A stretch of DNA of 64,000 bases from JALYLC01 sp963743275 (GTDB lineage Bacteria; Actinomycetota; Thermoleophilia; Gaiellales; JALYLC01): assembly GCA_963743275.1 (NCBI GenBank), contig CAVUPB010000008.1, positions 682,001 through 746,000 on the forward strand, read 5' to 3'. The notes beneath the pieces are model-generated. The model was not told the origin of the DNA. It searched no databases and saw only the letters and a program-made list of their open reading frames with translations. Position 1 is the first letter of the stretch; every line of letters starts with the position of its first letter. The position numbers and the translations under genes were made by a program. Shown here one piece after another: positions 40,108 through 47,835 of this stretch.

Positions 40108-41334
40108 GTGATCAGAACGCGTATCGGGCTTGTGATCGGACTCGCCGCGGCACTCGCAGCCACATCCGTGGCCGGGGCGCAGGCCCGCTCGCACCAGACG
40201 GCGGCGGGGAAGCCGCTCGTCATCGGCATCTCGCTCTCCCTGTCGGGGGATTTCTCCGACCCGGGCAAGGCCGCGATGCGCGGCTACCAGCTGTGGGCCC
40301 AGGAGGTCAACAAGCGCGGCGGAGTGCTCGGCCGCAAGGTGACGCTCAAGATCGTGGACGACGCCAGCAGCCCGAACCAGGTCGTCACGAACTACCAGAA
40401 CCTGATCTCGCGCGACAAGGTCGATCTCGTCTTCGGGCCGTTCTCGACCCTGCTCACGGCCCCGGCGGCGCGCGTCGCATCGCGCTACCACTACGCGTTC
40501 GTCGAGCCGGCCGGCGGCGGTCCCGCGGTCTTCGACGAGCACCTCGGCAACGTGTTCTTCGTGCAGCCCGCCCCGATCGTCAGGAGCGGCGACGCGTTCG
40601 TGAACTACATCCTCTCGCTCCCCAAGGCCAAGCGCCCGAAGACGGCGGCGTACCCGTCGCTCGACGATCCGTTCTCCTCTCCGATCACGGACCGCATGCG
40701 CAGCCTGTTCGAGAAGGCCGGGATCAAGACGGTCTTCAAGACCATCTACCCGCCGGAGACCACCGACCTGACGCCCATCGTCGCGAAGGTTGCCGCCGCC
40801 AAGCCCGACATGGTCGTCGCCGGCACCCAGTCGGCGGATGCCTACGCGCAGGTCAAGGCCATGATCCAGCTGAAGTTCAACCCCAAGTTCCTGTTCCTCT
40901 CGAACGGGGCGAACTCGCCCGTCGAGTTCCCGAGCAAGGTCGGCGCGGGCAACGTCAACGGCATCTTCTCGAGCGGCGACTGGTTCCCCGACTCGAAGTC
41001 GGCCGGCAACCCGGCCTTCGTCGCGGCCTACATCAAGAAGTACGGCGGCGACCGCCTGACGATCGACTCCGGCTCGGCCGAGGCCTACGCCGTCGGACAG
41101 GTCATCGAGGCCGTGGCCGCCAAGACGAAGTCGGTCGACAACGCGACGATCATCAAGACGCTGCACTCGGGCACGTGGCCCACGGTCGAGGGCAACCTGA
41201 GCTGGGACGCCAACGGCAGCCCGAAGGGCAAGGACAGCCTCGTCGAGTGGATCGGCGGCAAGCTCCTCCCGGTGTACCCGAAGGCCGTGGCGCGCCACGC
41301 TCCGACCATCCCCAAGCCGGCCTGGAAGGGCTAG
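40108..41334 (+). CDS. LIV-type ABC importer substrate-binding protein (system 2)
   Basis: 408-aa type I periplasmic-binding protein. Signal peptide: basic MIRTRIG, hydrophobic LVIGLAAALAATSVAG, cleavage after AQA. The mature domain starts PLVIGISLSLSGDFSDPGKAAMRGYQLW and includes the VVDDASSPNQVVTNYQNLI segment that contacts ligand in LivJ-like proteins. GTG start with GAAGGGG seven to eight bases upstream. It leads the importer operon divergent from the GntR/E1/E2 operon. Confidence 0.93.
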   Translation: MIRTRIGLVIGLAAALAATSVAGAQARSHQTAAGKPLVIGISLSLSGDFSDPGKAAMRGYQLWAQEVNKRGGVLGRKVTLKIVDDASSPNQVVTNYQNLISRDKVDLVFGPFSTLLTAPAARVASRYHYAFVEPAGGGPAVFDEHLGNVFFVQPAPIVRSGDAFVNYILSLPKAKRPKTAAYPSLDDPFSSPITDRMRSLFEKAGIKTVFKTIYPPETTDLTPIVAKVAAAKPDMVVAGTQSADAYAQVKAMIQLKFNPKFLFLSNGANSPVEFPSKVGAGNVNGIFSSGDWFPDSKSAGNPAFVAAYIKKYGGDRLTIDSGSAEAYAVGQVIEAVAAKTKSVDNATIIKTLHSGTWPTVEGNLSWDANGSPKGKDSLVEWIGGKLLPVYPKAVARHAPTIPKPAWKG

Positions 41335-41356
41335 GACCGGCGCGGTCGTCCCGCTC

Positions 41357-42235
41357 GTGCACCTCTTCGTCCAGGCGTGCATCCTCGGCCTGCTCACGGG
41401 AGGCGTGTACGCCCTGATGGCGAGTGGCCTGACGCTGGCCTTCGGCGTGATGCGCGTGGTCAACGTGGCTCAGGGGGCGCTGATCGTGCTCGGCGCCTAC
41501 CTGAGCCACAGCCTCTTCACCGGCCCGGGCATCGACCCGTTCGTGTCGATCCTGATCATGACGCCGGTCGCATTCGCGCTCGGCGTCGGCCTGCAGCTCG
41601 CCTTCCTGCGCCCGCTGCGCAGCGACGAGCGCGAGCAGCTCTCGCTGCTCGTCACGTGGGCCGTTGCGCTCGGCATCGAGGGCGTGCTCAGCGTGGTCTA
41701 CAAGACCACGTACCGCTCCACGGTCACCGCGTACGCGAACGACTCGTGGAGCATCGGCGGCTACGTGGTGTCGCAGGTGCGCGTCTACGGCTTCGCGACC
41801 TCGCTCGCGATCATCACGCTGCTCTACCTGATCCTGGCCCGCAGCCGCTTTGGGCGCTCGGTACGGGCGACCATCCAGAATCCCGTCTCGGCCGAGCTCC
41901 TGGGGATCGACCCGCAGCGCGTCGCCGCGATCGGCTTCGGGATCAGCGTGGCGACTGCCACGGCTGCGGGCGCCGTGTACGGCATCGTCTTCGCGTTCAA
42001 CCCCGGAAGCCACTACGACCTGATCTCACGCCTGCTGACGATCATCGTGCTCGGCGGCCTGGGAAGCCTCGGCGGCGCGGTCGTCGCGTCGCTCGTGGTG
42101 GGCGTCAGTGAGTCGATACTCGCCGCGGAGATCTCACCCACCTGGGCCTCGCTGACGTTCTTCCTCGTGCTGATCGCGGTGCTGATCCTGCGACCGCAGG
42201 GCCTCTTCGGCCGCGTGGAGCGGGGCGCGCTCTGA
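41357..42235 (+). CDS. livH: LIV-type ABC importer permease, LivH family (system 2)
   Basis: 292-aa permease, the normal LivH length. GLLTGGVYALMASGLTLAFG then VMRVVNVAQGALIVLGAY is the LivH hallmark; TIIVLGGLGSLGGAVVASLVVG and LILRPQGLFGR close the protein. GTG start 22 nt after the binding-protein stop, without a strong ribosome site. It differs clearly from the system 1 LivH, so the two importers are not a recent duplication. Confidence 0.93.
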   Translation: MHLFVQACILGLLTGGVYALMASGLTLAFGVMRVVNVAQGALIVLGAYLSHSLFTGPGIDPFVSILIMTPVAFALGVGLQLAFLRPLRSDEREQLSLLVTWAVALGIEGVLSVVYKTTYRSTVTAYANDSWSIGGYVVSQVRVYGFATSLAIITLLYLILARSRFGRSVRATIQNPVSAELLGIDPQRVAAIGFGISVATATAAGAVYGIVFAFNPGSHYDLISRLLTIIVLGGLGSLGGAVVASLVVGVSESILAAEISPTWASLTFFLVLIAVLILRPQGLFGRVERGAL

Positions 42236-42276
42236 AGGGCCGTCTCTCCTATCGAGGCGTCGGTCGCGCGCTCGGC

Positions 42277-43242
42277 GTGTTCGTCCCGCTCACGATCGCG
42301 CCCTTCGTGTTCGGTGAGCACTGGGTCGTCAACATCGGGATCTTCGTGGTCATGTACGCCGCGCTGGCCACCGCGTGGAACCTGATCGGCGGCTTCTCCG
42401 GCTACCTCTCGCTCGGGCACGTGGCGTTCTTCGGCCTGGGGGCGTACGCCAACTCCATCGCCTTCGAGCACCTCGGGCTCGCCTCCGGCTACGGGCCGTT
42501 CCTCCTGCTTCCGGCGATCGCCGTCGGCGTCGCCCTGGTTGCGATCCCGATCGGCTGGCTCGCGCTGCGCACGCGTGCCGCCACGTTCGCCATCGTCACG
42601 CTGACGCTCGTCTTCGTCGGCCAGCAGCTGGCCTTCAACCTCCATTCCCTGACCGGCGGCTCGTCGGGCACGTCGATGCCGCTGCCACCGTTCGCCCTCG
42701 CGCACTTCGAGCTGCCGTTCTATCTCGTGATGCTCGGCGTCTTCGCCGTGGCGATCGCGATCTGCTGGTGGGTGCGCGCGTCGAACCTCGGGCTCCTGCT
42801 GTTCGCGGTCCGCGACGACGAGGATCGCGCGCGCGGCCTGGGCGTGCACACCACTGCCGTCAAGGTGACCGTGTTCGCTGCGAGCGCGGGCCTCGTGGGC
42901 ATGGCGGGAGGGGTCTGGGCCTACTACATCGGCTTCATCTACCCGCAGTTCGCGTTCGATCCGCTGATCACCATCGGAATGGTGCTGATGGCGTATCTCG
43001 GCGGCAAGGGCACGCTCTGGGGGCCTGCGCTCGGCGCTTTCATCCTCGTTCCGGCGCAGCAGTACCTGGCCTACCGGCTCGGAGCCAGCGAGCTCTACCT
43101 CGTCGGCTACTCCGCCGTGTTCCTGATGGTCATGCTGCTCATGCCGCGCGGAATCCTGCCCTCGCTCGCCGACCGGCTGGCGACGCGGCGCGGCGCGCGG
43201 CCGCCCACCCCGGAGGCGACCAAAGCGGTGACCGCGCCGTGA
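42277..43242 (+). CDS. livM: LIV-type ABC importer permease, LivM family (system 2)
   Basis: 321-aa permease from the GTG at 42277. WNLIGGFSGYLSLGHVAFFGLGAY, RTRAATFAIVTLTLVF and AVRDDEDRARGLGVHTTAVK (coupling loop) identify LivM. The frame is open back to a CTG at 42232 that overlaps the livH stop (CTGA) and would add KGRLSYRGVGRALG; the tight coupling elsewhere in the operon makes this longer form plausible. Confidence 0.9.
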   Translation: MFVPLTIAPFVFGEHWVVNIGIFVVMYAALATAWNLIGGFSGYLSLGHVAFFGLGAYANSIAFEHLGLASGYGPFLLLPAIAVGVALVAIPIGWLALRTRAATFAIVTLTLVFVGQQLAFNLHSLTGGSSGTSMPLPPFALAHFELPFYLVMLGVFAVAIAICWWVRASNLGLLLFAVRDDEDRARGLGVHTTAVKVTVFAASAGLVGMAGGVWAYYIGFIYPQFAFDPLITIGMVLMAYLGGKGTLWGPALGAFILVPAQQYLAYRLGASELYLVGYSAVFLMVMLLMPRGILPSLADRLATRRGARPPTPEATKAVTAP

Positions 43243-43973
43243 CCGCCCTCCTCTCGGTGGACGGGCTGACCAAGCGCTTCGGCGGCGTGGCAGCGGTCGA
43301 CGGCTGCAGCTTCGCGGTCGAGGAGGGCAGCGTCACGGCACTGATCGGGCCGAACGGCTCGGGCAAGACCACGGCCTTCAACCTCATCACCGGCTACCTG
43401 CCGGCCGACGCCGGCACCGTGGCGTTCGGCGGGCGTACCGTGCGCCGTCCGGATCCGACGCGCCTCGCGCGCGCCGGTCTTGCCCGCACCTTCCAACGGG
43501 CCCGCGTGTTCCCCGAGCTCACGGTCGTGGAGAACCTCGCGGTCGCCCAGCAGTTGCCGTGGCGGTCGCTGCTCCGCCAGGCTCTCGGACAGGCCGAGCG
43601 GGAGCGCGCCGACACGCTGCTCGAGGAGTTCGGGCTGACGCGGGTGGCGCGCGACCGAGCGGGGACGCTGTCGTTCGGCCAGCGCAAGCTGCTCGAGTTC
43701 GCCGCGCTGCTGATGGGCGAGCCCCGCCTCGTGCTGCTGGACGAGCCCGCCGCCGGGGTGAACCCGGTCATGGTCGAGACGATGGAGCGCCACATCCGCG
43801 ACCTCCACGCCCGCGGCCTCACGTTCCTGATCGTCGAACACGACATGCACCTGGTCATGCGCCTCAGCGACACCGTGATCGTGCTCGACCACGGCACGAC
43901 GATCGCCACAGGGCCTCCGCTCGAAGTACAGCGCGACCCGCTCGTGCTCGACGCCTACCTGGGGGTCGCGTGA
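43239..43973 (+). CDS. livG: LIV-type ABC importer ATPase, LivG family (system 2)
   Basis: 244-aa ATPase: Walker A GPNGSGKTT, Q-loop RTFQRARVFPELTVVENL, signature LSFGQRKLLEFA, Walker B LVLLDEPAAGVNP, H-loop VEHDMHL. The GTG overlaps the livM stop by 4 nt. The signature LSFGQ instead of LSGGQ is common in LivG. Confidence 0.93.
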   Translation: MTALLSVDGLTKRFGGVAAVDGCSFAVEEGSVTALIGPNGSGKTTAFNLITGYLPADAGTVAFGGRTVRRPDPTRLARAGLARTFQRARVFPELTVVENLAVAQQLPWRSLLRQALGQAERERADTLLEEFGLTRVARDRAGTLSFGQRKLLEFAALLMGEPRLVLLDEPAAGVNPVMVETMERHIRDLHARGLTFLIVEHDMHLVMRLSDTVIVLDHGTTIATGPPLEVQRDPLVLDAYLGVA

Positions 43974-44704
43974 CCGCCATCAGCATTCGCGGACTCGTGG
44001 CCGGCTATGGCCAGGACGACATCCTGCGCGGCGTCGACCTGGAGGTCGAAAGCGGCACGATCGCCTGTGTCATCGGACCGAACGGCGCCGGCAAGTCGAC
44101 CGTCCTCAAGGCCATCAGCGGGCTCGTGCACTGCCGGCGCGGCAGCATCACGATCGGTGGCACGTCGGTGATCGGGCACTCGGCGCGCCAGGTGCTCGCG
44201 CTGGGAACGGTGCACGTACCGCAGGAGCGAAGCCTGTTCCCCCTGATGACCGTCTGGGACAACATCCTCATCGGCGGCCACGTCCTCCGCGACCAGCGAC
44301 TCGTGCACCGCCGCGCCGAGGAGCTGTCGGAACGCTTCCCGCTGATCCGGGAACGCCGCCGCGATCGGGCGGGATCGCTCTCGGGCGGCCAGCAGAAGCT
44401 CATCGAGATCGCTCGCGCGTTGCTGCTCGACCCGAGCGTGATCCTCATGGACGAGCCCTCGATGGGCCTCGATCCGAAGTCGCGTCACATCGTGTTCGAG
44501 ACGATTCGCACGCTCAACGACGGCGGGCGCACGGTGCTGCTGGTCGAGCAGAACGCACGCGCGGGGCTCGCGATCGCCCACCAGGGCGCCGTCATGGACG
44601 CCGGAGTGGTGCGGCTCGCAGCGCCGAGCGCAGAGTTGCTGGAAGACCCGCGCGTCGCCGAGCTCTACCTTGGCGCCGCGGCGAGCGCCGGCGGCGGGAC
44701 CTAG
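43970..44704 (+). CDS. livF: LIV-type ABC importer ATPase, LivF family (system 2)
   Basis: 244-aa ATPase: Walker A GPNGAGKSTV, Q-loop VPQERSLFPLMTVWDNI, signature LSGGQQKLIEIA, Walker B VILMDEPSMGLDP and the LivF-type LLVEQNARAGL. GTG overlaps livG by 4 nt. It ends the importer operon; the large inverted-repeat element begins 26 nt downstream. Confidence 0.93.
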   Translation: MTAISIRGLVAGYGQDDILRGVDLEVESGTIACVIGPNGAGKSTVLKAISGLVHCRRGSITIGGTSVIGHSARQVLALGTVHVPQERSLFPLMTVWDNILIGGHVLRDQRLVHRRAEELSERFPLIRERRRDRAGSLSGGQQKLIEIARALLLDPSVILMDEPSMGLDPKSRHIVFETIRTLNDGGRTVLLVEQNARAGLAIAHQGAVMDAGVVRLAAPSAELLEDPRVAELYLGAAASAGGGT

Positions 44705-44729
44705 GCGATCTCCTCACCGTGTGCCACGT

Positions 44730-45255
44730 GGGAAGACCTCGCATCGCCGACACCACTGAACCTCTTCTGAGGCCTCGAGCGGAGAGGCTCCGCGCAGGGA
44801 ACCGGCGCTGCGACTCACGCCGGCTGCCGCAGGGCCGGCGGCCGGCGGGTCGTTGCGCAACACCAGGGTCTGGCCCGCAACGTGCGGGTCTGACCCCGGC
44901 GTTGCGGACCTGGCACCGACCCTTGCACGGGGCCTCAACGCCAGTAGGCATCGGGAATGACGACGAGCCCGCGCCCGGCCGGAAGGTGTGCCGTGCGGCG
45001 GCCGGCGAGCACGGGAAGGCCTGAGAACGGCGTGGTTGAGCGGATGGTCCGGTCGGTGCCAGGCTCGCAACGCCGGGGTCAGGCCCGCAACGTGCGGGCC
45101 AGACCCCGGTGTTGCTGGTGTTGCAGCGGCCAAGTGGCACTCTCGGCGAGTGCCACTTGGCCGGTTCCGTCGGCCGCTCCAAGCGGCTCACGCTGCACAT
45201 CACCCGGGTCGACCTCGCAAGAGGTTCGCCATGGTCGGCGAGATGAGGTCTTCCC
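44730..45255. repeat. 526-bp nested inverted-repeat element, no gene recognised
   Basis: Outer arms (44730-44779 and about 45208-45255) share GGGAAGACCTC, TCGCCGAC and GAACCTCTT in inverted orientation. Inner arms (44858-44922 and 45052-45115) are more than 90% complementary and contain the core family GGGTCTGGCCCGCAACG. A 35-bp palindrome sits at 45129-45163. The centre (44923-45051) has no domain-like ORF. This is the only gene-free stretch over 300 bp; it lies between convergent livF and Fae genes. It could be a defective mobile element or a bidirectional stop region. Confidence 0.75.
45129..45163. repeat. Palindrome of the CCAAGTGGCAC family (copy 1)
   Basis: 15-bp perfect arms, GGCCAAGTGGCACTC and its complement, separated by TCGGC. 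A second copy with 12-bp arms is at 55596-55628. Confidence 0.88.
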
Positions 45256-45298
45256 AGGGCCGCTGGATCCGGCTCCCCGAAGCCGCGACGCCGGGCTG

Positions 45299-45820
45299 CT
45301 ACTCGCCGCGGTAGAAGCGGTTGCGCGCGCTCTCGCGGGCCGCGATCAGCGCGCTCGCCGACTCGCGGTGGTCGAGCACGAGCGCGTCGGCGATGGCGTC
45401 GCGCGTCGCGCGGCGGTTGGCCTGGCGGAGGGCCGTGTGGTCGTTCGCGGCCGCGTCCACGTAGACGGCGATCAGGAGCACGAGGTCGTCCACGTGCGCG
45501 AGCGGGATCAGTCCTTCGTCGACCGCGTCGCAGACGCCCTGGCCGATGCCGAGCTGGGCGGCGCCCCACGTGAGGGCACCGAGGTGGTCGTTGTCGATCG
45601 GCGTCTTGTTGCGCACGACCGTCGCGGGCCGGACGAGATTGCCTGCCCCGAGGCACAGCAGCAGCGGTGCGTGGCCCGGCCGCACGTCGGCCATCGCGGC
45701 GGCCGCGGCGGCCGCGGTCGGCGATCCGCGCCGCGCGATCACGAGGTTGATGTGGCTGCCGTCGGGAGCCGTGCCCGCCCAGGCCTCGCCGAAGCGGCCG
45801 TCGACGTCGTCGAGGTTCAT
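45299..45820 (-). CDS. fae: Formaldehyde-activating enzyme (Fae) family protein
   Basis: 173-aa Fae homologue. Fae condenses formaldehyde with tetrahydromethanopterin. Conserved features: RFGEAWAG, the catalytic-type His in GSHINLVIARRGSP, NLVRPATVVRNKTPI, GAAQLGIGQGVCDAVDEGLIP and VDDLVLLIAVYV. Alignment is by memory but continuous. The ATG overlaps the stop of an upstream glutamine amidotransferase (ATGA). No other methanopterin-pathway gene is in the window, so it may use another pterin or act as a formaldehyde sensor/sink. The nearby Rieske oxygenase could produce formaldehyde by N-demethylation. Confidence 0.82.
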   Translation of the reverse strand: MNLDDVDGRFGEAWAGTAPDGSHINLVIARRGSPTAAAAAAAMADVRPGHAPLLLCLGAGNLVRPATVVRNKTPIDNDHLGALTWGAAQLGIGQGVCDAVDEGLIPLAHVDDLVLLIAVYVDAAANDHTALRQANRRATRDAIADALVLDHRESASALIAARESARNRFYRGE

Positions 45821-46431
45821 CGCCCGGCTGCCAGCTCGAAGAACGTGCGCAGGATGCGCGCGCCGTCCGGGTTGGCCGAGCGGTACGACTCCGGGTGGAA
45901 CTGCGTGCCCCACCAGCCGCGTTCCTCGCTCGCGATCGCCTGCACGCGGCAGCGCGGGGTGGTGGCCAGCAGCCGGAAGCCGTCGGGCACGTCGAGCAGC
46001 TCGTCCGTGTGGTACTGCCACACGCGCGGCCGCTCGCCGACGTCGCGGAAGATCCCGCCGCGCTCGACGACCTCGACTTCGAGCTCGCCGATCTCGGACT
46101 CCGCGGCGTGGTCGATGCGCCCGCCGGCGAAGCGCCCGAGCAGCTGCATGCCCGCGCAGATGCCGAGGACGGGCCGGGCGCTCGCGCCGACGACCTCGCC
46201 GAGGCGGTCGAGGGCGGCCGGGTCGTGCGCGGCCCAGGGCGCCGACGACCCCGAGATCACGATCGCGTGGGCACCGCCGAGGTCGCTCGCGTCGAGGTAG
46301 TGGACGACCTCGACGCGCCGGCCGGAGGCCGCCTCGAGGCGCCGCTGCAGGCGGTTGCGCCAGCGCGCCGACCCGACGCCGAACGCGCTCGGGTGCTCGC
46401 TGTCGATCTGGACGACGGGCCGCTCGCTCAC
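45817..46431 (-). CDS. Class I glutamine amidotransferase-like protein
   Basis: 204-aa GATase. The nucleophile elbow is LGICAGMQLLGRF (Cys near residue 95) and the His/Glu pair is TQFHPES (near 180). GuaA/PuuD-type arrangement. It stands alone without a synthetase domain. The GTG start follows TACGCT by seven bases (leaderless), and it is translationally coupled to the Fae-like gene. It may hydrolyse a gamma-glutamyl bond (PuuD-like, as in methylamine-glutamate pathways) rather than donate ammonia. Confidence 0.87.
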   Translation of the reverse strand: MSERPVVQIDSEHPSAFGVGSARWRNRLQRRLEAASGRRVEVVHYLDASDLGGAHAIVISGSSAPWAAHDPAALDRLGEVVGASARPVLGICAGMQLLGRFAGGRIDHAAESEIGELEVEVVERGGIFRDVGERPRVWQYHTDELLDVPDGFRLLATTPRCRVQAIASEERGWWGTQFHPESYRSANPDGARILRTFFELAAGR

Positions 46432-46438
46432 GCGCACG

Positions 46439-46464
46439 AGCGTACTCCAGACGCCGCATACACT
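46439..46464. promoter_or_regulatory. Divergent leaderless -10 boxes between GATase and hydantoinase
   Basis: Minus-strand TACGCT (46444-46439) ends seven bases before the GATase GTG; plus-strand TACACT (46459-46464) ends six bases before the hydantoinase ATG. The 39-bp region is shared, suggesting joint control of the two operons. Confidence 0.6.
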
Positions 46465-46470
46465 CCGGCA

Positions 46471-47835
46471 ATGCTGGACCTCGTCGTCAGCGGCCGTCTC
46501 GCGCTGCCCGGCGGGGCCGTTGCGGAGGGCGAGATCGGCGTCGCGGACGGCCGCATCGCCGTGCTCGCCGGTCCAGGCGAGCTGAGCGCTCATGAGCGCA
46601 TCGACGTCCCGCCCGGCCGGCTCGTCCTCCCCGGGCACGTCGACGCGCACGTGCACACGGGCAGCGCGCCGGGCGAGGGCGTGGCGCGCGCGACGGCCTC
46701 GGCCGCCGCGGGCGGCGTCACGACGATCGTCGACATGCCCTACGACGACCCCGAGCCCGTCAACTCGCTCGCGCGCTTCGAGCAGAAGGCCGCGCACGTC
46801 GAGGCCGAGGCGATCGTCGACGTGGCGCTGTATGCGACCGTCGCTCCGAGCGGCGGGCTCGGCGAGATCGAGCCGCTGCACCGCGCGGGGGCCGCGGCCT
46901 TCAAGGTGTCGACGTTCGAGACCCACCCGGTGCGCTTCCCGCGCGTGCCCGACGGCGAGCTCGTGCTCGCGATGGAGATCTGCGCCCGGCTGGGAGCGCT
47001 CGTGTGCTTCCACCCCGAGAACGACGACATCGTCCGGCGCCTCTCCGAGCAGCTCGCGGCCGAGGGCCGCAGCGACCCGATGGCGCACGCCGACGCGCGT
47101 CCGCCGGTGGCCGAGACCGAGGCGATCGGGCGCGCGCTCGAGTTCGGGCGCGCCACGGGCTGCCGCACGCACCTCTGCCACGTCTCCGTCGAGCGCGGCT
47201 TCGACCTCGTCGGCCATGCGCTCGCGGACGGCACCGACGCCACCGCCGAGACCTGCACGCACTACCTCGTCATGGACGAGGACGACCTGCGCAGGCTCGG
47301 CGGCCGCGCCAAGATCAACCCGCCGCTGCGCCCGCGCGCGCAGCAGGACGCGCTCTGGCGCCTGCTCGACGCGGGCCGCGTCGACCAGGTGACGTCCGAC
47401 CACGTCGGCTGGGCGCGCGAGCTCAAGGACACGCCTGGCATCTTCGAGGCGCGCTCGGGCGTGCCGGGCCTCGAGACGACGCTGCCGCTGCTCTTCAGCG
47501 AGGGCATCGTCAAGCGCGGCCTGCCGCTCGGGACGCTGCTGCACGTGCTCTGCGAGGGCCCGGCCGCGCGCTACGGCCTCGCCCCGCGCAAGGGCGCGAT
47601 CGCGCTCGGCGCCGATGCCGACCTCGTGATCTTCGATCCCGGCGAGGAGTGGCGCATCGACGAGCGCGAGCTGGTCTGCCATGCGGGCTGGAGCCCGTAC
47701 CATGGGCGTGATGTGACCGGGCGTGTCAAGCAGGTGCTGGTGCGCGGCGCCACCGTCTTCGCGGACGGCGAGGTGCGCGGCCGGGCGGGCTCGGGGTGCG
47801 TGGTGCGCCCCGTTCGCGGAAAGGTGGCTGGCTAG
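46471..47835 (+). CDS. Hydantoinase/allantoinase-like cyclic amidohydrolase
   Basis: 454-aa binuclear amidohydrolase. Ligands: HxH in DAHVHTGSAPGEG, Lys in AAFKVSTFETH, His in LVCFHPENDD, His in HLCHVSVERG and Asp in VTSDHVGWAR. INPPLRPRAQQDALW is the substrate loop. The C-terminus WSPYHGRDVTGRVKQVLVRG is typical of allantoinase/dihydropyrimidinase. Its stop shares a base with the urocanase start, directly coupling ring hydration and ring opening: urocanases yield an imidazolone/hydantoin-type product that such an enzyme could hydrolyse. Confidence 0.9.
   Translation: MLDLVVSGRLALPGGAVAEGEIGVADGRIAVLAGPGELSAHERIDVPPGRLVLPGHVDAHVHTGSAPGEGVARATASAAAGGVTTIVDMPYDDPEPVNSLARFEQKAAHVEAEAIVDVALYATVAPSGGLGEIEPLHRAGAAAFKVSTFETHPVRFPRVPDGELVLAMEICARLGALVCFHPENDDIVRRLSEQLAAEGRSDPMAHADARPPVAETEAIGRALEFGRATGCRTHLCHVSVERGFDLVGHALADGTDATAETCTHYLVMDEDDLRRLGGRAKINPPLRPRAQQDALWRLLDAGRVDQVTSDHVGWARELKDTPGIFEARSGVPGLETTLPLLFSEGIVKRGLPLGTLLHVLCEGPAARYGLAPRKGAIALGADADLVIFDPGEEWRIDERELVCHAGWSPYHGRDVTGRVKQVLVRGATVFADGEVRGRAGSGCVVRPVRGKVAG

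Noticed and set aside
44730..45255. Possible insertion sequence with transposase
   Set aside because: Frames inside the element give only Pro/Arg/Ala-rich peptides without a DDE, HUH or serine-recombinase motif.
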